Shown: positions 1 to 9,069 of the stretch, one piece after another | How positions within the stretch are numbered: position 1 is the first letter of the stretch | Layout of the letters: every line of letters begins with the position of its first letter | Origin: Facklamia hominis CCUG 36813 | Lineage (GTDB): Bacteria > Bacillota > Bacilli > Lactobacillales > Aerococcaceae | Reading direction: 5' to 3' | Length of the DNA stretch: 64,000 nucleotides | NCBI RefSeq assembly: GCF_000301035.1 | Contig: NZ_JH932292.1 | Coordinates: forward strand, 62,001-126,000 | The notes under the pieces: generated by a model | Told to the model about the DNA's origin: nothing | The model's input: only the letters and a program-made list of their open reading frames with translations | Databases searched by the model: none | Translations under genes and position numbers: made by a program

Positions 1-2
1 AA

Positions 3-383
3 GCGATCAAAGAGGGTAAGTATACTTCCTTTATTGATCGTGGGACGAAGATGGATATGATGTATATGCCAGATGCTTTGCAGGCCATTGTTGATCTAAT
101 GGAGGCAGATGAAAGTAAGCTTATTCATCGGAATGCCTTTAATATTTCAGCAATGTCTTTTGAACCAGAAGAAATTGCCGCCTCGATTAAAAAATATATG
201 CCTGAATTTGAGATGGATTACAAAGTCGATCCAGTACGACAGGCAATCGCTGATTCATGGCCCAACTCTTTGGATATTTCTGCGGCTCAAAATGAATGGG
301 GTTTTAAATCAGAATATGACTTAGATAAGATGACCAAAGATATGTTGGAAAAATTACGTGTAAAGCTAAATGATGCTAAATAA
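3..383 (+). CDS. L-threonine 3-dehydrogenase-like SDR (C-terminal part)
   Basis: The gene is cut by the left edge; about 126 codons of its 3' end are visible, open from base 3. The tail resembles the C-terminus of the extended short-chain dehydrogenase (UDP-galactose epimerase-like) type of L-threonine 3-dehydrogenase. Landmarks are the MMYMPDA stretch, a Phe-Glu-Pro-Glu-Glu-Ile-Ala segment and DPVRQAIADSWP. Such enzymes oxidise L-threonine to 2-amino-3-ketobutyrate with NAD+. The Rossmann glycine motif and the catalytic Tyr/Lys lie outside the window, so activity cannot be judged. A generic NAD-dependent epimerase is the main alternative. An intrinsic terminator follows the stop directly. 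Confidence 0.75.
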   Translation, partial: AIKEGKYTSFIDRGTKMDMMYMPDALQAIVDLMEADESKLIHRNAFNISAMSFEPEEIAASIKKYMPEFEMDYKVDPVRQAIADSWPNSLDISAAQNEWGFKSEYDLDKMTKDMLEKLRVKLNDAK

Positions 384-397
384 TGGTATGGTTTGTA

Positions 398-427
398 GAA
401 AATAGGGGATTTTCCCCTATTTTTTGT
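398..427 (+). terminator. Intrinsic terminator after the threonine dehydrogenase-like gene
   Basis: The inverted repeat AAAATAGGGG/CCCCTATTTT surrounds a short ATTTT loop and runs into a T-rich tract. Confidence 0.85.
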
Positions 428-580
428 TTTATATTGAGTAAATAGTGAAGAATTTTAGAAAATAAGCAGATATTTTAAAGAACACAATTACCTACAAAAA
501 GGGTTTAACCTTTGATGGGCTAGAGTTGTAATCGCTTAATTTAACAAAACATTCGATTGGTGTTTTTTTGTAAAAGGGAG

Positions 581-598
581 TAAGCTAAAACTAGCTTA
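581..598 (+). promoter_or_regulatory. Perfect inverted repeat just upstream of the RBS
   Basis: TAAGCTA and TAGCTTA are separated by AAAC and end three bases before the AAAAGGAG ribosome site of the secreted protein gene. It could be a 5'-UTR hairpin or an operator; the sequence alone does not decide. Confidence 0.4.
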
Positions 599-617
599 TA
601 AAAAGGAGCGATAAATT

Positions 618-1826
618 ATGAAAAAAACTTTAAAGAAATTAACGATTATCTCAATGAGTGCCTTAACAATAGCAGGTACGGTTCCAAGCTTAGCAGTTTT
701 TGCCCAAGAAGGTGAAAGTGAAGCATCTAGTTCTGAACTCATTGATAGTATGACAGATGAAGAAAATCTACCTTCCTCACTGTTACAAAATTCATTAGAA
801 GATTTACTAGAAAAATTTGCATCCGAAAATCCTAAAGCAACTATTGAAAAAATTGTTGTTAAACCTTTGGATAAGGAAGATCTAGCTGATGTTGTTAGTG
901 ATAAAGTAGAAGATATTATTGATGAAGCATCAAAAGAATTAGATGAAGAATCGAGCGAATCAGAAGTAAGCAGTTCGGAAGAAACGAATTTGACTGATGA
1001 GGCAGCAGATTCACAAGAAACAGTTTCTGATGGAGAAGCTGGCGATGAAAATGACCTCTATCAAATTGCTTTTCTAGCTAAAGATGGCGAAGGAAAAGCT
1101 TTTGTAAAATCTTATCAAAGCGACAATCTATCTCCGCTACCAGAAAAGGTAACTGAAAAATTAACGACACTCTTGGAAGATGGACAGTCCGAGCTTGGAT
1201 CTGCTATAGAAGCAGCTTCTGAAAAAGTCGATGAAGCAATGGATTCATCCAGCGAGGAAGCAGATGCGGGTGAAACATCAAGCGAAGCAGAGCCAGAAGA
1301 GCAAGAAGGAATTCAAGAATCCTCATTAGCAGCTTTTGATGAAATTAAGAATAAAGCAGAAGAAATCGCTAGTTACGGTCAAGCCAGAGAGTTTATTTAC
1401 TCTGTTAATCCAGAGACAATGACGACTGAAGTATTGGTTAAAGTCTACGAAAATCCACAAGAACCTGAATCCGGTCGTCAAGCAGAAATTACTTTGGATG
1501 CGATGAGTCTTGAAGTTATTAAAGCAGAAGGTGATTTACCTGAAACTAGCGAGCAAGCTGAGGGTAGTCAAGCGGTTGAAGAGCACTCCCAAGAAGCTGC
1601 TGCAAGTTCAGAAAAAAGCACCGAACCAAGCGAGGAAAAATCAAGTAAAAAAGAGGCTGAATCTAAAGTAGTAGATGAAAAGAAGGACGAAAGTTCAAAA
1701 GAAGAGGCTAAGTCTGACGATAAAAAAGAAGAAAGCAAAGATTCTGAAAAAGCATCAGAAGAAAAAACTGCTAATTCTAAAGAAGAAAGCAAAATGGATG
1801 ATAGTAAAAAAGATGAAAAGAAATAA
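618..1826 (+). CDS. Secreted acidic Ser/Glu/Lys-rich protein, function unknown
   Basis: I do not recognise this 402-residue protein. It begins with a clear Sec signal peptide: MKKTLKKL, a hydrophobic core to about residue 25, and a signal peptidase I-type site after Val-Phe-Ala29. There is no lipobox cysteine. The mature protein has two low-complexity acidic blocks (about residues 30-140 and 205-240). They flank two more ordinary segments (about 145-200 and 245-310) that could fold. The last 90 residues or so are a Ser/Glu/Lys tail with no LPXTG motif or terminal membrane segment. It is therefore probably released, or held by charge at the wall. It forms its own unit: a hairpin and AAAAGGAG site precede ATG 618, and a strong terminator follows. 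Confidence 0.75.
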   Translation: MKKTLKKLTIISMSALTIAGTVPSLAVFAQEGESEASSSELIDSMTDEENLPSSLLQNSLEDLLEKFASENPKATIEKIVVKPLDKEDLADVVSDKVEDIIDEASKELDEESSESEVSSSEETNLTDEAADSQETVSDGEAGDENDLYQIAFLAKDGEGKAFVKSYQSDNLSPLPEKVTEKLTTLLEDGQSELGSAIEAASEKVDEAMDSSSEEADAGETSSEAEPEEQEGIQESSLAAFDEIKNKAEEIASYGQAREFIYSVNPETMTTEVLVKVYENPQEPESGRQAEITLDAMSLEVIKAEGDLPETSEQAEGSQAVEEHSQEAAASSEKSTEPSEEKSSKKEAESKVVDEKKDESSKEEAKSDDKKEESKDSEKASEEKTANSKEESKMDDSKKDEKK

Positions 1827-1850
1827 TTAAGATTGTAAAATATCTGATGG

Positions 1851-1883
1851 AGAGGGCATGGAATATTTCATGCCCTCTCTTTT
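1851..1883 (+). terminator. Intrinsic terminator after the secreted protein gene
   Basis: A perfect 10-bp stem AGAGGGCATG/CATGCCCTCT with an 8-base loop, followed by CTTTTATT. Confidence 0.9.
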
Positions 1884-1952
1884 ATTATTCTTGCTTTTTT
1901 CTTAGAAAACAGTTATATTTTATGAGTCAAAAAAAAGTTAAGGAGTGATAAT

Positions 1953-3236
1953 ATGACACATGAACGTTCCCAAATTACAAATGAACAACGTTCAAAAATG
2001 AAGCGCTATGCATGGCAGTCTTATACTATTTTGGCTGTTATCTATTTGTTTGTAGCGTTTCATAGAAATAGCCCTGGCGTTTTAAAAGGTCCAATTCAGG
2101 AGACTTTCAATGCCAATACTCAAGAGTTTGCTTTGGTTACATCGTTTTTCTTTTATCCCTATTTATTGATGCAATTGCCAGCAGGTATTTTGACCGATAA
2201 GTTTGGTCCAAAACGGATTATTTTATTTTTCACTAGTATTACTGCCATTGGGTCCTTATTATTTGGATTTTCTTCGACCATAACAATGACCTATTTAGCT
2301 AGAGCAATGGTGGGACTTGGAGTGTCGACAATCTTTATTGGATTAATTAAAATTCAAAGCACTTGGTTCCCTTCAAGTAAACAAGCATTTATGATTGGTG
2401 TAACAGGAATTGCAGCTAATTTGGGTGCTTTGTGTGCTCAAACACCATTGGTATGGCTGTCCGAAGCCTTAGGTTGGAGAATGACTTTTATTGCGCTCGG
2501 TGTGATCACTGCGATTTTTGTCTTATTAGTAGCACTACTAGTTAAAGAAAAACCAAGTGATGTTGGTTTGCCAAGCATGGCTGAATTAGAAGGACGTGTG
2601 GTTAACCGCCAGCCTGTAAAAGTTTCTCAAGGATTAAAATCTGTCTTAAGTAATCGAAATACATGGTTAGCTGCCTTTGTCTTTCTTGGCTTGTATACGG
2701 GTTATATTGTATTGTTTGGGGCTTTTGGATCAGCCTTTATCCAAGAGTTTTACCAAGTTGAATTAAGTCAAGCTTCAGCTTACTTGATGATAGCGACAGT
2801 TGGTGCCCTTGTAGCTGGTTTAGTGATTGGAACGGTTTCGGATTCTTTAAAGAAACGTAAGCTTCCGATTATTGTTTTTATGCTATTAACTTTAGTAGCA
2901 TGGGTGGTATTTGTATACGTTAAGTTACCTATTTCATTATTGATGGTATTAATGTTTGTCTTAGGATTTGTGATGTCAGCCTTTGTTTTATGTTGGACGA
3001 TTGCGAATGAAACGAATGACCCACGCTTTGCTGGGATTTCCTCTGCCGTTGTTAATACTATTGGTTATTTGGGATCAGCGGTTGCTCCTTCAGTAATGGC
3101 GAATATTATTGATAATCAACCGGGACATCATGGCTATCAACAAGCCTTCTTAGTGATTATTGTGTTGATTGCGATAGGAACAGTTTTATCCTTCTTTTTA
3201 CCAGAAACAAATGCAGAAAATATTTCTGGACATTAA
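1953..3236 (+). CDS. Major facilitator superfamily transporter
   Basis: A 427-residue integral membrane protein with about 12 hydrophobic segments in two halves split by a charged loop near residues 200-225. The N-terminal half carries the MFS loop 2-3 signature as GILTDKFGPKR (about residues 77-87). Early residues HRNSPGVL resemble a pattern seen in anion:cation-symporter or nitrate-porter-like MFS members, but the substrate cannot be read from sequence. ATG 1953 is preceded by AAGGAGTGATA. The gene stands alone, with a terminator on each side, so neighbours give no clue. Confidence 0.85.
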   Translation: MTHERSQITNEQRSKMKRYAWQSYTILAVIYLFVAFHRNSPGVLKGPIQETFNANTQEFALVTSFFFYPYLLMQLPAGILTDKFGPKRIILFFTSITAIGSLLFGFSSTITMTYLARAMVGLGVSTIFIGLIKIQSTWFPSSKQAFMIGVTGIAANLGALCAQTPLVWLSEALGWRMTFIALGVITAIFVLLVALLVKEKPSDVGLPSMAELEGRVVNRQPVKVSQGLKSVLSNRNTWLAAFVFLGLYTGYIVLFGAFGSAFIQEFYQVELSQASAYLMIATVGALVAGLVIGTVSDSLKKRKLPIIVFMLLTLVAWVVFVYVKLPISLLMVLMFVLGFVMSAFVLCWTIANETNDPRFAGISSAVVNTIGYLGSAVAPSVMANIIDNQPGHHGYQQAFLVIIVLIAIGTVLSFFLPETNAENISGH

Positions 3237-3250
3237 TATACAATTTAAAG

Positions 3251-3285
3251 AAAGCCTCGTCAGTATTTTGCTGACGAGGCTTTTT
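3251..3285 (+). terminator. Intrinsic terminator after the MFS gene
   Basis: A 13-base stem AAAGCCTCGTCAG/CTGACGAGGCTTT with a TATTTTG loop and a T run. Its A/T flanks would also let it stop leftward transcription from fetB. Confidence 0.9.
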
Positions 3286-3471
3286 ATGGATATAAAAATA
3301 TCTTAACAATATAATTGTATGTAAATTGTGACGTTTGATAAGTCTTGATAAGTAAAAAAGAATAACGCCTATTTTGAGAAAAGCAGTGTTTGATGATTCA
3401 GAAATAAAATATAAGCCTAGTAACTCAAGTACATATTTTTTTTAGAACTAAAATAGATTTCACAGTCTTCT

Positions 3472-4239
3472 TTATTTTAGGATTAATTGATAGCGTTCAT
3501 TGAAGTATGACCGACAGGCCAAGCTACTGGATAAGAAAGTAGTTATGGAAATAGTTCCTATTACAATGAAGGAAATCATTATTTGATACATGATCGCTTG
3601 AATTGGATTAATTCCCGCTAAGATTAAGCCTGACATCATACCTGGAAGTGTAACAATCCCAGTTGTTTTAATACTATCAATGCTGGGAAGCATACCATTC
3701 TTGATGGCCATTTTTTTTACTGTTTGACTAGCCTGTGTTGGTGTGGCACCTAGAGCTAACATCTCAATGATCTCTTTGGATTGATCTATGAATGTTTGAT
3801 TGAGATTGGAAAAAATGAGGGAAACGCCCATCATTGCTTGACCAGCAATCATACCTGCAATGGGGATAACTTGACTAGGAATGAACTGTAAGCTTTTGGA
3901 TAGTATAAGAATCATTAAAACGATAATCATGGAAACGCTAATGGAGAATAAAGCGATTAAAAATGGATGAGGGATGGATTTTCCGTGTCCAGCTGCATTC
4001 CAAGAAGCATTAAAAATAATGATGGTAATGGAAGCCAGTGTGATATATAAATTGTTAATTTGAAAAACTGTGTCTAGAATATACCCAACAGCTAGCAGCT
4101 GAATGATGACTCGGATAACAGCAATTGTAATATCTTTTGTTAAGTCAAGATTATTTTTTTTAGAAATAATGTAAGCAATAATAACAATCGAGAAACTTAA
4201 GATTAAAGCTAATGGGGTAACCTGTAGATTTTGACTCAT
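3472..4239 (-). CDS. fetB: FetB-type iron export ABC permease (UPF0014)
   Basis: A 255-residue membrane protein with about seven hydrophobic helices. It matches the UPF0014/YbbM (FetB) family, shown by the central stretches PIAGMIAGQAMMG and LALGATP and by TTGIVTLPGMMSGLILAG near the C-terminal third. In E. coli FetAB exports iron and eases oxidative stress. Here the permease lies 12 bp downstream of its ATPase on the same strand, so the pair is almost certainly one operon. AAAGGAGATATT precedes the start on the minus strand. Substrate is inferred from the family. Confidence 0.9.
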   Translation of the reverse strand: MSQNLQVTPLALILSFSIVIIAYIISKKNNLDLTKDITIAVIRVIIQLLAVGYILDTVFQINNLYITLASITIIIFNASWNAAGHGKSIPHPFLIALFSISVSMIIVLMILILSKSLQFIPSQVIPIAGMIAGQAMMGVSLIFSNLNQTFIDQSKEIIEMLALGATPTQASQTVKKMAIKNGMLPSIDSIKTTGIVTLPGMMSGLILAGINPIQAIMYQIMISFIVIGTISITTFLSSSLACRSYFNERYQLILK

Positions 4240-4251
4240 AATATCTCCTTT

Positions 4252-4899
4252 CTAATTATCAAAGGTTTCAAGTGTGACGGTATGGTCACTGTATTGATGA
4301 TCTTCGTTTGAATGCGAGACGATTAACATACTACATTGTGTCTGATTTTTAAAATTCATGAGCAATTGCCAAAGTTTTCCTCGATTTTCTTCATCCAGAG
4401 CAGCAGTGACTTCATCTAAAAGTAAAATTTGAGGTGGAAAGAAAAGATGACGTATTAACCCCACTCTTTGTCGTTCACCACCAGAAAGGTCATGAATTTC
4501 TGCATGAAGTTGGTCCTTAGTTAATCCAAGTTGTATTAAAAATTGAGAGGCTTTTTCTGCATCAAATTTTTTTTGGCGAATTCTAAAAGGAAAGGCTAGA
4601 TTATCATAAACAGATTCTCCAAACAATTGAGGATTTTGACTAACATAGGAGATAGATTGCCGCAATTGAACTGGGGGATATTGGTTAACTTCTTTATCCA
4701 AATAATAGCAGTGGCCATCAATGATAATGTCACCTGTATTAAGTTGGACCAGAGATTTTAGTAGGGTTGATTTACCGGATCCGGAAGGTCCTTTGATCGA
4801 GACAATTTGATCGGATTGAAGCTCAAAGTTAATAGGTTTAAAAAGTCTTCTCTCTGGAATTGAGACACTGTAGTCTTTTAATTTAAGTAGTGTAGCCAT
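4252..4899 (-). CDS. fetA: FetA-type ABC transporter ATP-binding protein
   Basis: A 215-residue single-domain ABC ATPase. Walker A is GPSGSGKST (residues 37-45), the signature is LSGGERQRVG (about 138-147), Walker B is ILLLDEVTAALD (about 158-169), and the H-loop His lies in VSHSNED. It powers FetB, the next gene. A good promoter lies upstream (TTGATT, 17 bp, TATAAT on the minus strand), and GGAGG precedes the start. Its being first in a two-gene fetAB operon supports the FetA call over a generic ABC ATPase. Confidence 0.88.
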   Translation of the reverse strand: MATLLKLKDYSVSIPERRLFKPINFELQSDQIVSIKGPSGSGKSTLLKSLVQLNTGDIIIDGHCYYLDKEVNQYPPVQLRQSISYVSQNPQLFGESVYDNLAFPFRIRQKKFDAEKASQFLIQLGLTKDQLHAEIHDLSGGERQRVGLIRHLFFPPQILLLDEVTAALDEENRGKLWQLLMNFKNQTQCSMLIVSHSNEDHQYSDHTVTLETFDN

Positions 4900-4928
4900 A
4901 ACATCCTCCTTATTTAGAATTAATATTA

Positions 4929-4957
4929 ATTATACTGTTTATATGCTATTAAATCAA
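4929..4957 (-). promoter_or_regulatory. Promoter of fetAB
   Basis: On the minus strand TTGATT (4957-4952) and TATAAT (4934-4929) are separated by exactly 17 bp, about 30 bp upstream of the fetA start. Confidence 0.7.
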
Positions 4958-4989
4958 ATTGGCAACGTTGATTTTTCTGTATATAGTTA

Positions 4990-5021
4990 AAGAAGGTTGT
5001 ACCCAGGGTTGCAACCTTCTT
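4990..5021 (-). terminator. Terminator after murT-gatD
   Basis: AAGAAGGTTG/CAACCTTCTT stem. On the minus strand it lies about 130 bp past the gatD stop and just upstream of the fetAB promoter, so it separates the two leftward operons. Confidence 0.65.
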
Positions 5022-5152
5022 TAGATTCGAATGATGATATTTATAGGGCTTGCCTATGGTTGTAAGCTGATCATCAGTATAATACGTGTTATAAAAATTG
5101 AGTTTATCGATGGAATATAAGTTAATCTTTGAAGATTCTTCAAAAATCATTT

Positions 5153-5797
5153 TTATTTTTTAAGCGCTAAATCGACCAAAGCTTCAGCGAGCCAAGGATT
5201 TTTCACTAAAAGAGGACCGTGTAAATAGCTACAGAAGACGTTCTTGTATTGAACTCCTTCCGTTTGATCTTCATTGTTGTTTCCAAAGCCTTTAATAACT
5301 TTTCCTAAAGCATTAGCTTTAGGTCCTAAGTAAGTAACACCGTTATGATTTTCAAAACCATGTAGCTTCCGTTGGAAGAAGTCGGAATAGATTTCTATAT
5401 CTCCTGTAAAACGGCTATTCTTTTGTCTGACCGTATAGTGATCCAAGATTCCTAGACCAGGTATTTTTTCGCCCTTAGCATTGACATAATAATGACCGAG
5501 TAATTGATAACCACCACATATGGCTAATACAACGCCATTATTTTCAATGTAGTTTTGTAGATCATCATGAATATGGTGGATTTGTTGAGCGATCACTTTT
5601 TGCTCGTAGTCTTGGCCCCCTCCAAAAAAAACTAAATCATAACTCTGTGGGTCAAACGACTGGTCAAGCGAAACCATTTGAGTGGTGACATCGAGACCTT
5701 TTTGTTTAGCGGTATATTGTAGTAAGAGCAGATTACCATTGTCACCATAAGTATTTAACAAATTGCCATATAAATGACAGATTCTTAGCTGTGTCAT
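5153..5797 (-). CDS. gatD: Lipid II isoglutaminyl synthase, glutaminase subunit GatD
   Basis: A 214-residue class I glutamine amidotransferase-like protein of the CobB/CobQ type. The nucleophile is Cys94 in LAICGGYQLLG, the same residue number known for S. aureus GatD, and the catalytic His is likely H193 in SYLHGPLL. Arg129 sits where the family has its substrate arginine. GatD releases ammonia from glutamine and passes it to MurT, which amidates the alpha-carboxyl of D-Glu in lipid II at the cytoplasmic membrane. It starts 11 bp after murT, as in other Gram-positives. Confidence 0.93.
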   Translation of the reverse strand: MTQLRICHLYGNLLNTYGDNGNLLLLQYTAKQKGLDVTTQMVSLDQSFDPQSYDLVFFGGGQDYEQKVIAQQIHHIHDDLQNYIENNGVVLAICGGYQLLGHYYVNAKGEKIPGLGILDHYTVRQKNSRFTGDIEIYSDFFQRKLHGFENHNGVTYLGPKANALGKVIKGFGNNNEDQTEGVQYKNVFCSYLHGPLLVKNPWLAEALVDLALKK

Positions 5798-5808
5798 TTG
5801 GAGACCTC

Positions 5809-7146
5809 CTATTTTAAATACCCGTGTTCAACCAGGCTTTGTCTTAATTGTAGCATGGCAGTATAAGTAGTAAGGATGTGGACATGGTCAGTTGGGGCAT
5901 TTGTTATTTTTTCGATCAGTTCATCATTGCTTTCGATACTTTGAATGATGTTCTCTCTAAAACCTGCCACTACGAGTCGCTGAGTCATATCATCTTTACG
6001 ACTTCCCCCAGTATAGATTTCTTCAATTGGAAAGTTTAGTGCTTTCTCCCAATTAGCGTCCCAAATCCAAGAGACATCGATACCATCTGCATAATCATTG
6101 TTAAGAAGACAAGCAAGTGTAAATGGTTTTTTGTCTAATGATAAAATATCGAGAACTTGATTAAGTCCTACTGGGTTTTTTACTAAGTTGAGCAGAACTG
6201 TTTTGTCAGCTATCTTTATTTTTTCTTGACGACCAAATACTCTTTTCGTTTTCTTAAAAGAATTCTGGATGGCTTGATCCGATAACCCTAATTCTTTAAG
6301 TAGGGAATAGGCAGCTAGAGCATTATAAATGTTATATAGACCTGCGACTGGAAGATCAAAGATAATGTTATTGATAGAGAATTCGGTTGAATCTAGTGTA
6401 AGTTTATTTATTTGATTGACTTGGTAGCTCAGTTGAGGACGTTTAAATCCACAATGGGGACAGTAGTATTTACCAAGGTTGGCGTAAGTAATTGACTTAT
6501 ACTTAAGTAGGTGGTCACATTGAGGGCATAATAAACCATCCGTATTATAATGTGCCTCAACGTCTTGATCTTTCTGATGATTAAACCCATAGAAGACTTT
6601 AGGATTGGGAAGGCTTGGATCGTTGAAGATGGGTAAGTCACCATTAAGAATTAAAGTGGCACCCGGAGCAGCAAGAGCTGCATCTTTTAATAATTGGTAA
6701 ATGGTATGAGTTTCACCAAAACGATCTAATTGATCACGGAAAACATTCGTAAAGACAAAATAATCTGGTTGAACATGATTTGTAATATTCTTTAAAGATC
6801 CCTCGTCAATTTCCAACAAGGCGATTCCTTTTTGACCTGTCTTAATTTTTGGAGCAGCTAGAAAGGTTGATACAATTCCTTGTTGCATATTTGATCCGGT
6901 TGGGTTACTGATGACGTTGGGACAATGATCACTCATAGCGGCAGTAGCAAGAGCAGTGGTTAATGTTTTGCCATTAGTCCCTGTGATTACTACTAGGGTA
7001 TAATTTTGACTTAAATGAGTTAATATTTCTGGGTCGATTTTTAGGGCTAATTTCCCAGGTAAGGAAGACCCTCCTTTAGTAAATTTTTTTAAAAACCATA
7101 AACTACCTTTGCCGACAAACTTTGCCAGCTCACTCCTAAATAGCAT
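5809..7146 (-). CDS. murT: Lipid II isoglutaminyl synthase, Mur ligase-like subunit MurT
   Basis: About 445 residues with a Mur ligase central domain (P-loop TGTNGKTLTT) and a C-terminal DUF1727 domain. A Cys4 zinc ribbon is inserted in the middle (CPQC then CPHC, about 27 residues apart), a feature of MurT. It activates the D-Glu carboxylate of lipid II with ATP and receives ammonia from GatD. An ATG 27 bp further upstream is possible, but GAGGTGA lies at the right distance from the ATG at 7146 (reading MLFRSEL), so I prefer that start. A promoter with an extended -10 lies just upstream. Confidence 0.93.
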   Translation of the reverse strand: MLFRSELAKFVGKGSLWFLKKFTKGGSSLPGKLALKIDPEILTHLSQNYTLVVITGTNGKTLTTALATAAMSDHCPNVISNPTGSNMQQGIVSTFLAAPKIKTGQKGIALLEIDEGSLKNITNHVQPDYFVFTNVFRDQLDRFGETHTIYQLLKDAALAAPGATLILNGDLPIFNDPSLPNPKVFYGFNHQKDQDVEAHYNTDGLLCPQCDHLLKYKSITYANLGKYYCPHCGFKRPQLSYQVNQINKLTLDSTEFSINNIIFDLPVAGLYNIYNALAAYSLLKELGLSDQAIQNSFKKTKRVFGRQEKIKIADKTVLLNLVKNPVGLNQVLDILSLDKKPFTLACLLNNDYADGIDVSWIWDANWEKALNFPIEEIYTGGSRKDDMTQRLVVAGFRENIIQSIESNDELIEKITNAPTDHVHILTTYTAMLQLRQSLVEHGYLK

Positions 7147-7178
7147 GGGCTCACCTCTTTTGTTTTTCATCAAAGTAT

Positions 7179-7207
7179 ATTTTAGCAGTAGTTTTCATTA
7201 AATTAAA
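7179..7207 (-). promoter_or_regulatory. Promoter of murT-gatD
   Basis: On the minus strand TTTAAT, a 17-bp spacer and TAAAAT preceded by TGC (extended -10), about 30 bp upstream of the chosen murT start. Confidence 0.55.
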
Positions 7208-7376
7208 GCGTCTTTTATCATTAAAATAATTAAGGATTCACAAATATGCTAGTTTAATAAAAATGATAGGATTAACACTTGGTAAGGCTGATTCATAATG
7301 GGATTCAAACTTGACCAATACTATAATTTAAATTATGATTAATAGGTTAGTAAGTAGAAAAGGGGAATTATTGGTC

Positions 7377-7955
7377 GTGGCTCAATTTTACTTTAAATAT
7401 GGGGCGATGAATTCAGGAAAATCCATCGAAATTATTAAAGTTGCTCATAACTATGAGGAACAGAATAAGGCGGTAAAAATATATACTTCCGCTGTTGATG
7501 ATCGATCTGGTGCAGGAATTATTTCGTCAAGAGCAGGTTTTGAAAGAGAAGCAGTTCCTGTTCATGATACTGATAATCTTTTTGAAATGATTGCTAAAGC
7601 AGCGGATCAAGAAACACTTTTCTGTATTCTTATTGATGAAGCCCAATTTCTAAAGAAACATCATATTATCGAATTAGCTCGAGTGGTGGATGATTTAAAT
7701 ATTCCCGTCATGGCTTTTGGACTAAAAAATGATTTTTCAAATGAGCTATTTGAAGGTTCTAAATATTTGTTAATCTATGCTGACAAGATTGAAGAAATAA
7801 AGACCATCTGTTGGTTTTGCCATAAGAAAGCAACAATGAACTTGAGATTTCATGAAGGTAAGCCAGTGTATCAAGGTGAACAAATTCAAATCGGTGGTAA
7901 TGAATCCTACTTACCAGTTTGTCGGCGGTGCTATCGAAATCCAGGAGCCCTTTAA
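7377..7955 (+). CDS. tdk: Thymidine kinase
   Basis: A type II thymidine kinase of about 192 residues that phosphorylates thymidine with ATP in nucleoside salvage. It shows the P-loop GAMNSGKS near the N-terminus, LIDEAQFL (Walker B-like) in the middle, and zinc ligands CWFC and CRRC near the C-terminus. The reading frame is open further upstream to an ATG at 7335. However, the family begins M-A-Q-x-Y-F-x-Y-G, which places the start at GTG 7377; a TTG at 7371 is an alternative with tighter spacing to AGGGGA. It opens the tdk-prfA-prmC-sua5 string typical of Lactobacillales and Bacillales. Confidence 0.92.
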   Translation: MAQFYFKYGAMNSGKSIEIIKVAHNYEEQNKAVKIYTSAVDDRSGAGIISSRAGFEREAVPVHDTDNLFEMIAKAADQETLFCILIDEAQFLKKHHIIELARVVDDLNIPVMAFGLKNDFSNELFEGSKYLLIYADKIEEIKTICWFCHKKATMNLRFHEGKPVYQGEQIQIGGNESYLPVCRRCYRNPGAL

Positions 7956-7992
7956 AGTAAATAATTATCGATTAAGAGATAGGAGTGAAGAG

Positions 7993-9069
7993 ATGTTTGA
8001 ACAGTTAGATCAATTAATATTTCGATTTGATGAAATCATTGAGTTGATGAGTGATCCAGATGTCATCAACGATTCTGATCGGTTGCGAAAGTTATCGATT
8101 GAAGAAGCAGATTTGAGACCTAAGGTTGAGAAGATCAAAAAATACAAACAAGTTATCCAAGAATTAGAGGATACAGAAGAGATGCTAGGTGGAAGCCTCG
8201 ATCCCGAGATGGCAGATCTTGCGAAAGAAGAATTAGCTAGTTTAAAAGCTGATCGGGAACAACTAGAAGAAGAAATTAGGCTAATGATGATTCCAGAAGA
8301 TCCTAATGATGGAAAGAATATCATTATGGAAATTCGTGGAGCTGCTGGTGGAGATGAAGCGCAGTTATTTGCGGGTGATCTATTGAATATGTATACTCGT
8401 TATGCTGAAAACCAAGGATGGAAAGTTGAAGTGTTGAGTGCCAATATTACAGGAATTGGCGGTTACAAGGAAGTAACTTTGATGATTACGGGGCAAAAGG
8501 TATACTCTCAGTTGAAGTTCGAAAATGGGGCTCACCGAGTTCAAAGGGTTCCTGAAACTGAATCGCAGGGACGAGTACATACTTCGACAGCAACGGTTGT
8601 TGTTATGCCAGAGCAAGAAGAGCTTGATTTCGATTTAGACGAAAATGATATCCGTGTTGATATTTATCATGCTTCTGGGGCAGGTGGACAACACGTTAAT
8701 AAGACGGCTTCAGCTGTTCGTATGACACATATTCCAACTGGAATTGTTGTTGCTATGCAGGATGAACGATCACAATTAAAAAACCGAGAAAAGGCTATGA
8801 AAGTGTTAAGAACACGGGTTTATGATGAATTGCAATCTGAAAGACAAGAGGCGTTTGATAGTAAACGTAAATTAGCGGTCGGAACAGGGGATCGTTCGGA
8901 ACGTATTAGAACTTATAATTATCCTCAAAATCGTGTGACTGATCATCGCATAGGTTTAACTATTCAACAATTGGATTCTATTATGCAAGGCAATTTGGAT
9001 GAAATTATTAATGCCCTTGTTCTATATGACCAAGCTCAAAAATTGGAGGAACTGAACGGTCATGAATAA
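7993..9069 (+). CDS. prfA: Peptide chain release factor 1
   Basis: 358 residues, the usual RF1 length. The GGQ peptidyl-hydrolysis motif is present in [11 protein letters not shown], within the conserved core that follows [11 protein letters not shown]1 ends translation at UAA and UAG. The open frame extends upstream into tdk, but the family start MFEQLDQL coincides with ATG 7993 behind AGGAGTGAAG. The stop overlaps the prmC start by 8 bases; PrmC methylates the GGQ glutamine, so the two are translationally coupled partners. Confidence 0.96.
   Translation: MFEQLDQLIFRFDEIIELMSDPDVINDSDRLRKLSIEEADLRPKVEKIKKYKQVIQELEDTEEMLGGSLDPEMADLAKEELASLKADREQLEEEIRLMMIPEDPNDGKNIIMEIRGAAGGDEAQLFAGDLLNMYTRYAENQGWKVEVLSANITGIGGYKEVTLMITGQKVYSQLKFENGAHRVQRVPETESQGRVHTSTATVVVMPEQEELDFDLDENDIRVDIYHASGAGGQHVNKTASAVRMTHIPTGIVVAMQDERSQLKNREKAMKVLRTRVYDELQSERQEAFDSKRKLAVGTGDRSERIRTYNYPQNRVTDHRIGLTIQQLDSIMQGNLDEIINALVLYDQAQKLEELNGHE

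Noticed and set aside
1568-1792. Serine/leucine-rich frame antisense to the secreted protein tail
   Set aside because: It is a shadow of the low-complexity Glu/Lys/Ser coding region in the opposite frame.
618-1826. LPXTG wall-anchored or lipoprotein surface adhesin
   Set aside because: There is no lipobox Cys, no LPXTG-like motif and no C-terminal hydrophobic segment.
4926-5150. 74-codon minus-strand frame between gatD and fetA
   Set aside because: It has no ribosome site, starts three bases after the gatD stop, and runs through the gatD terminator hairpin; it is probably chance.
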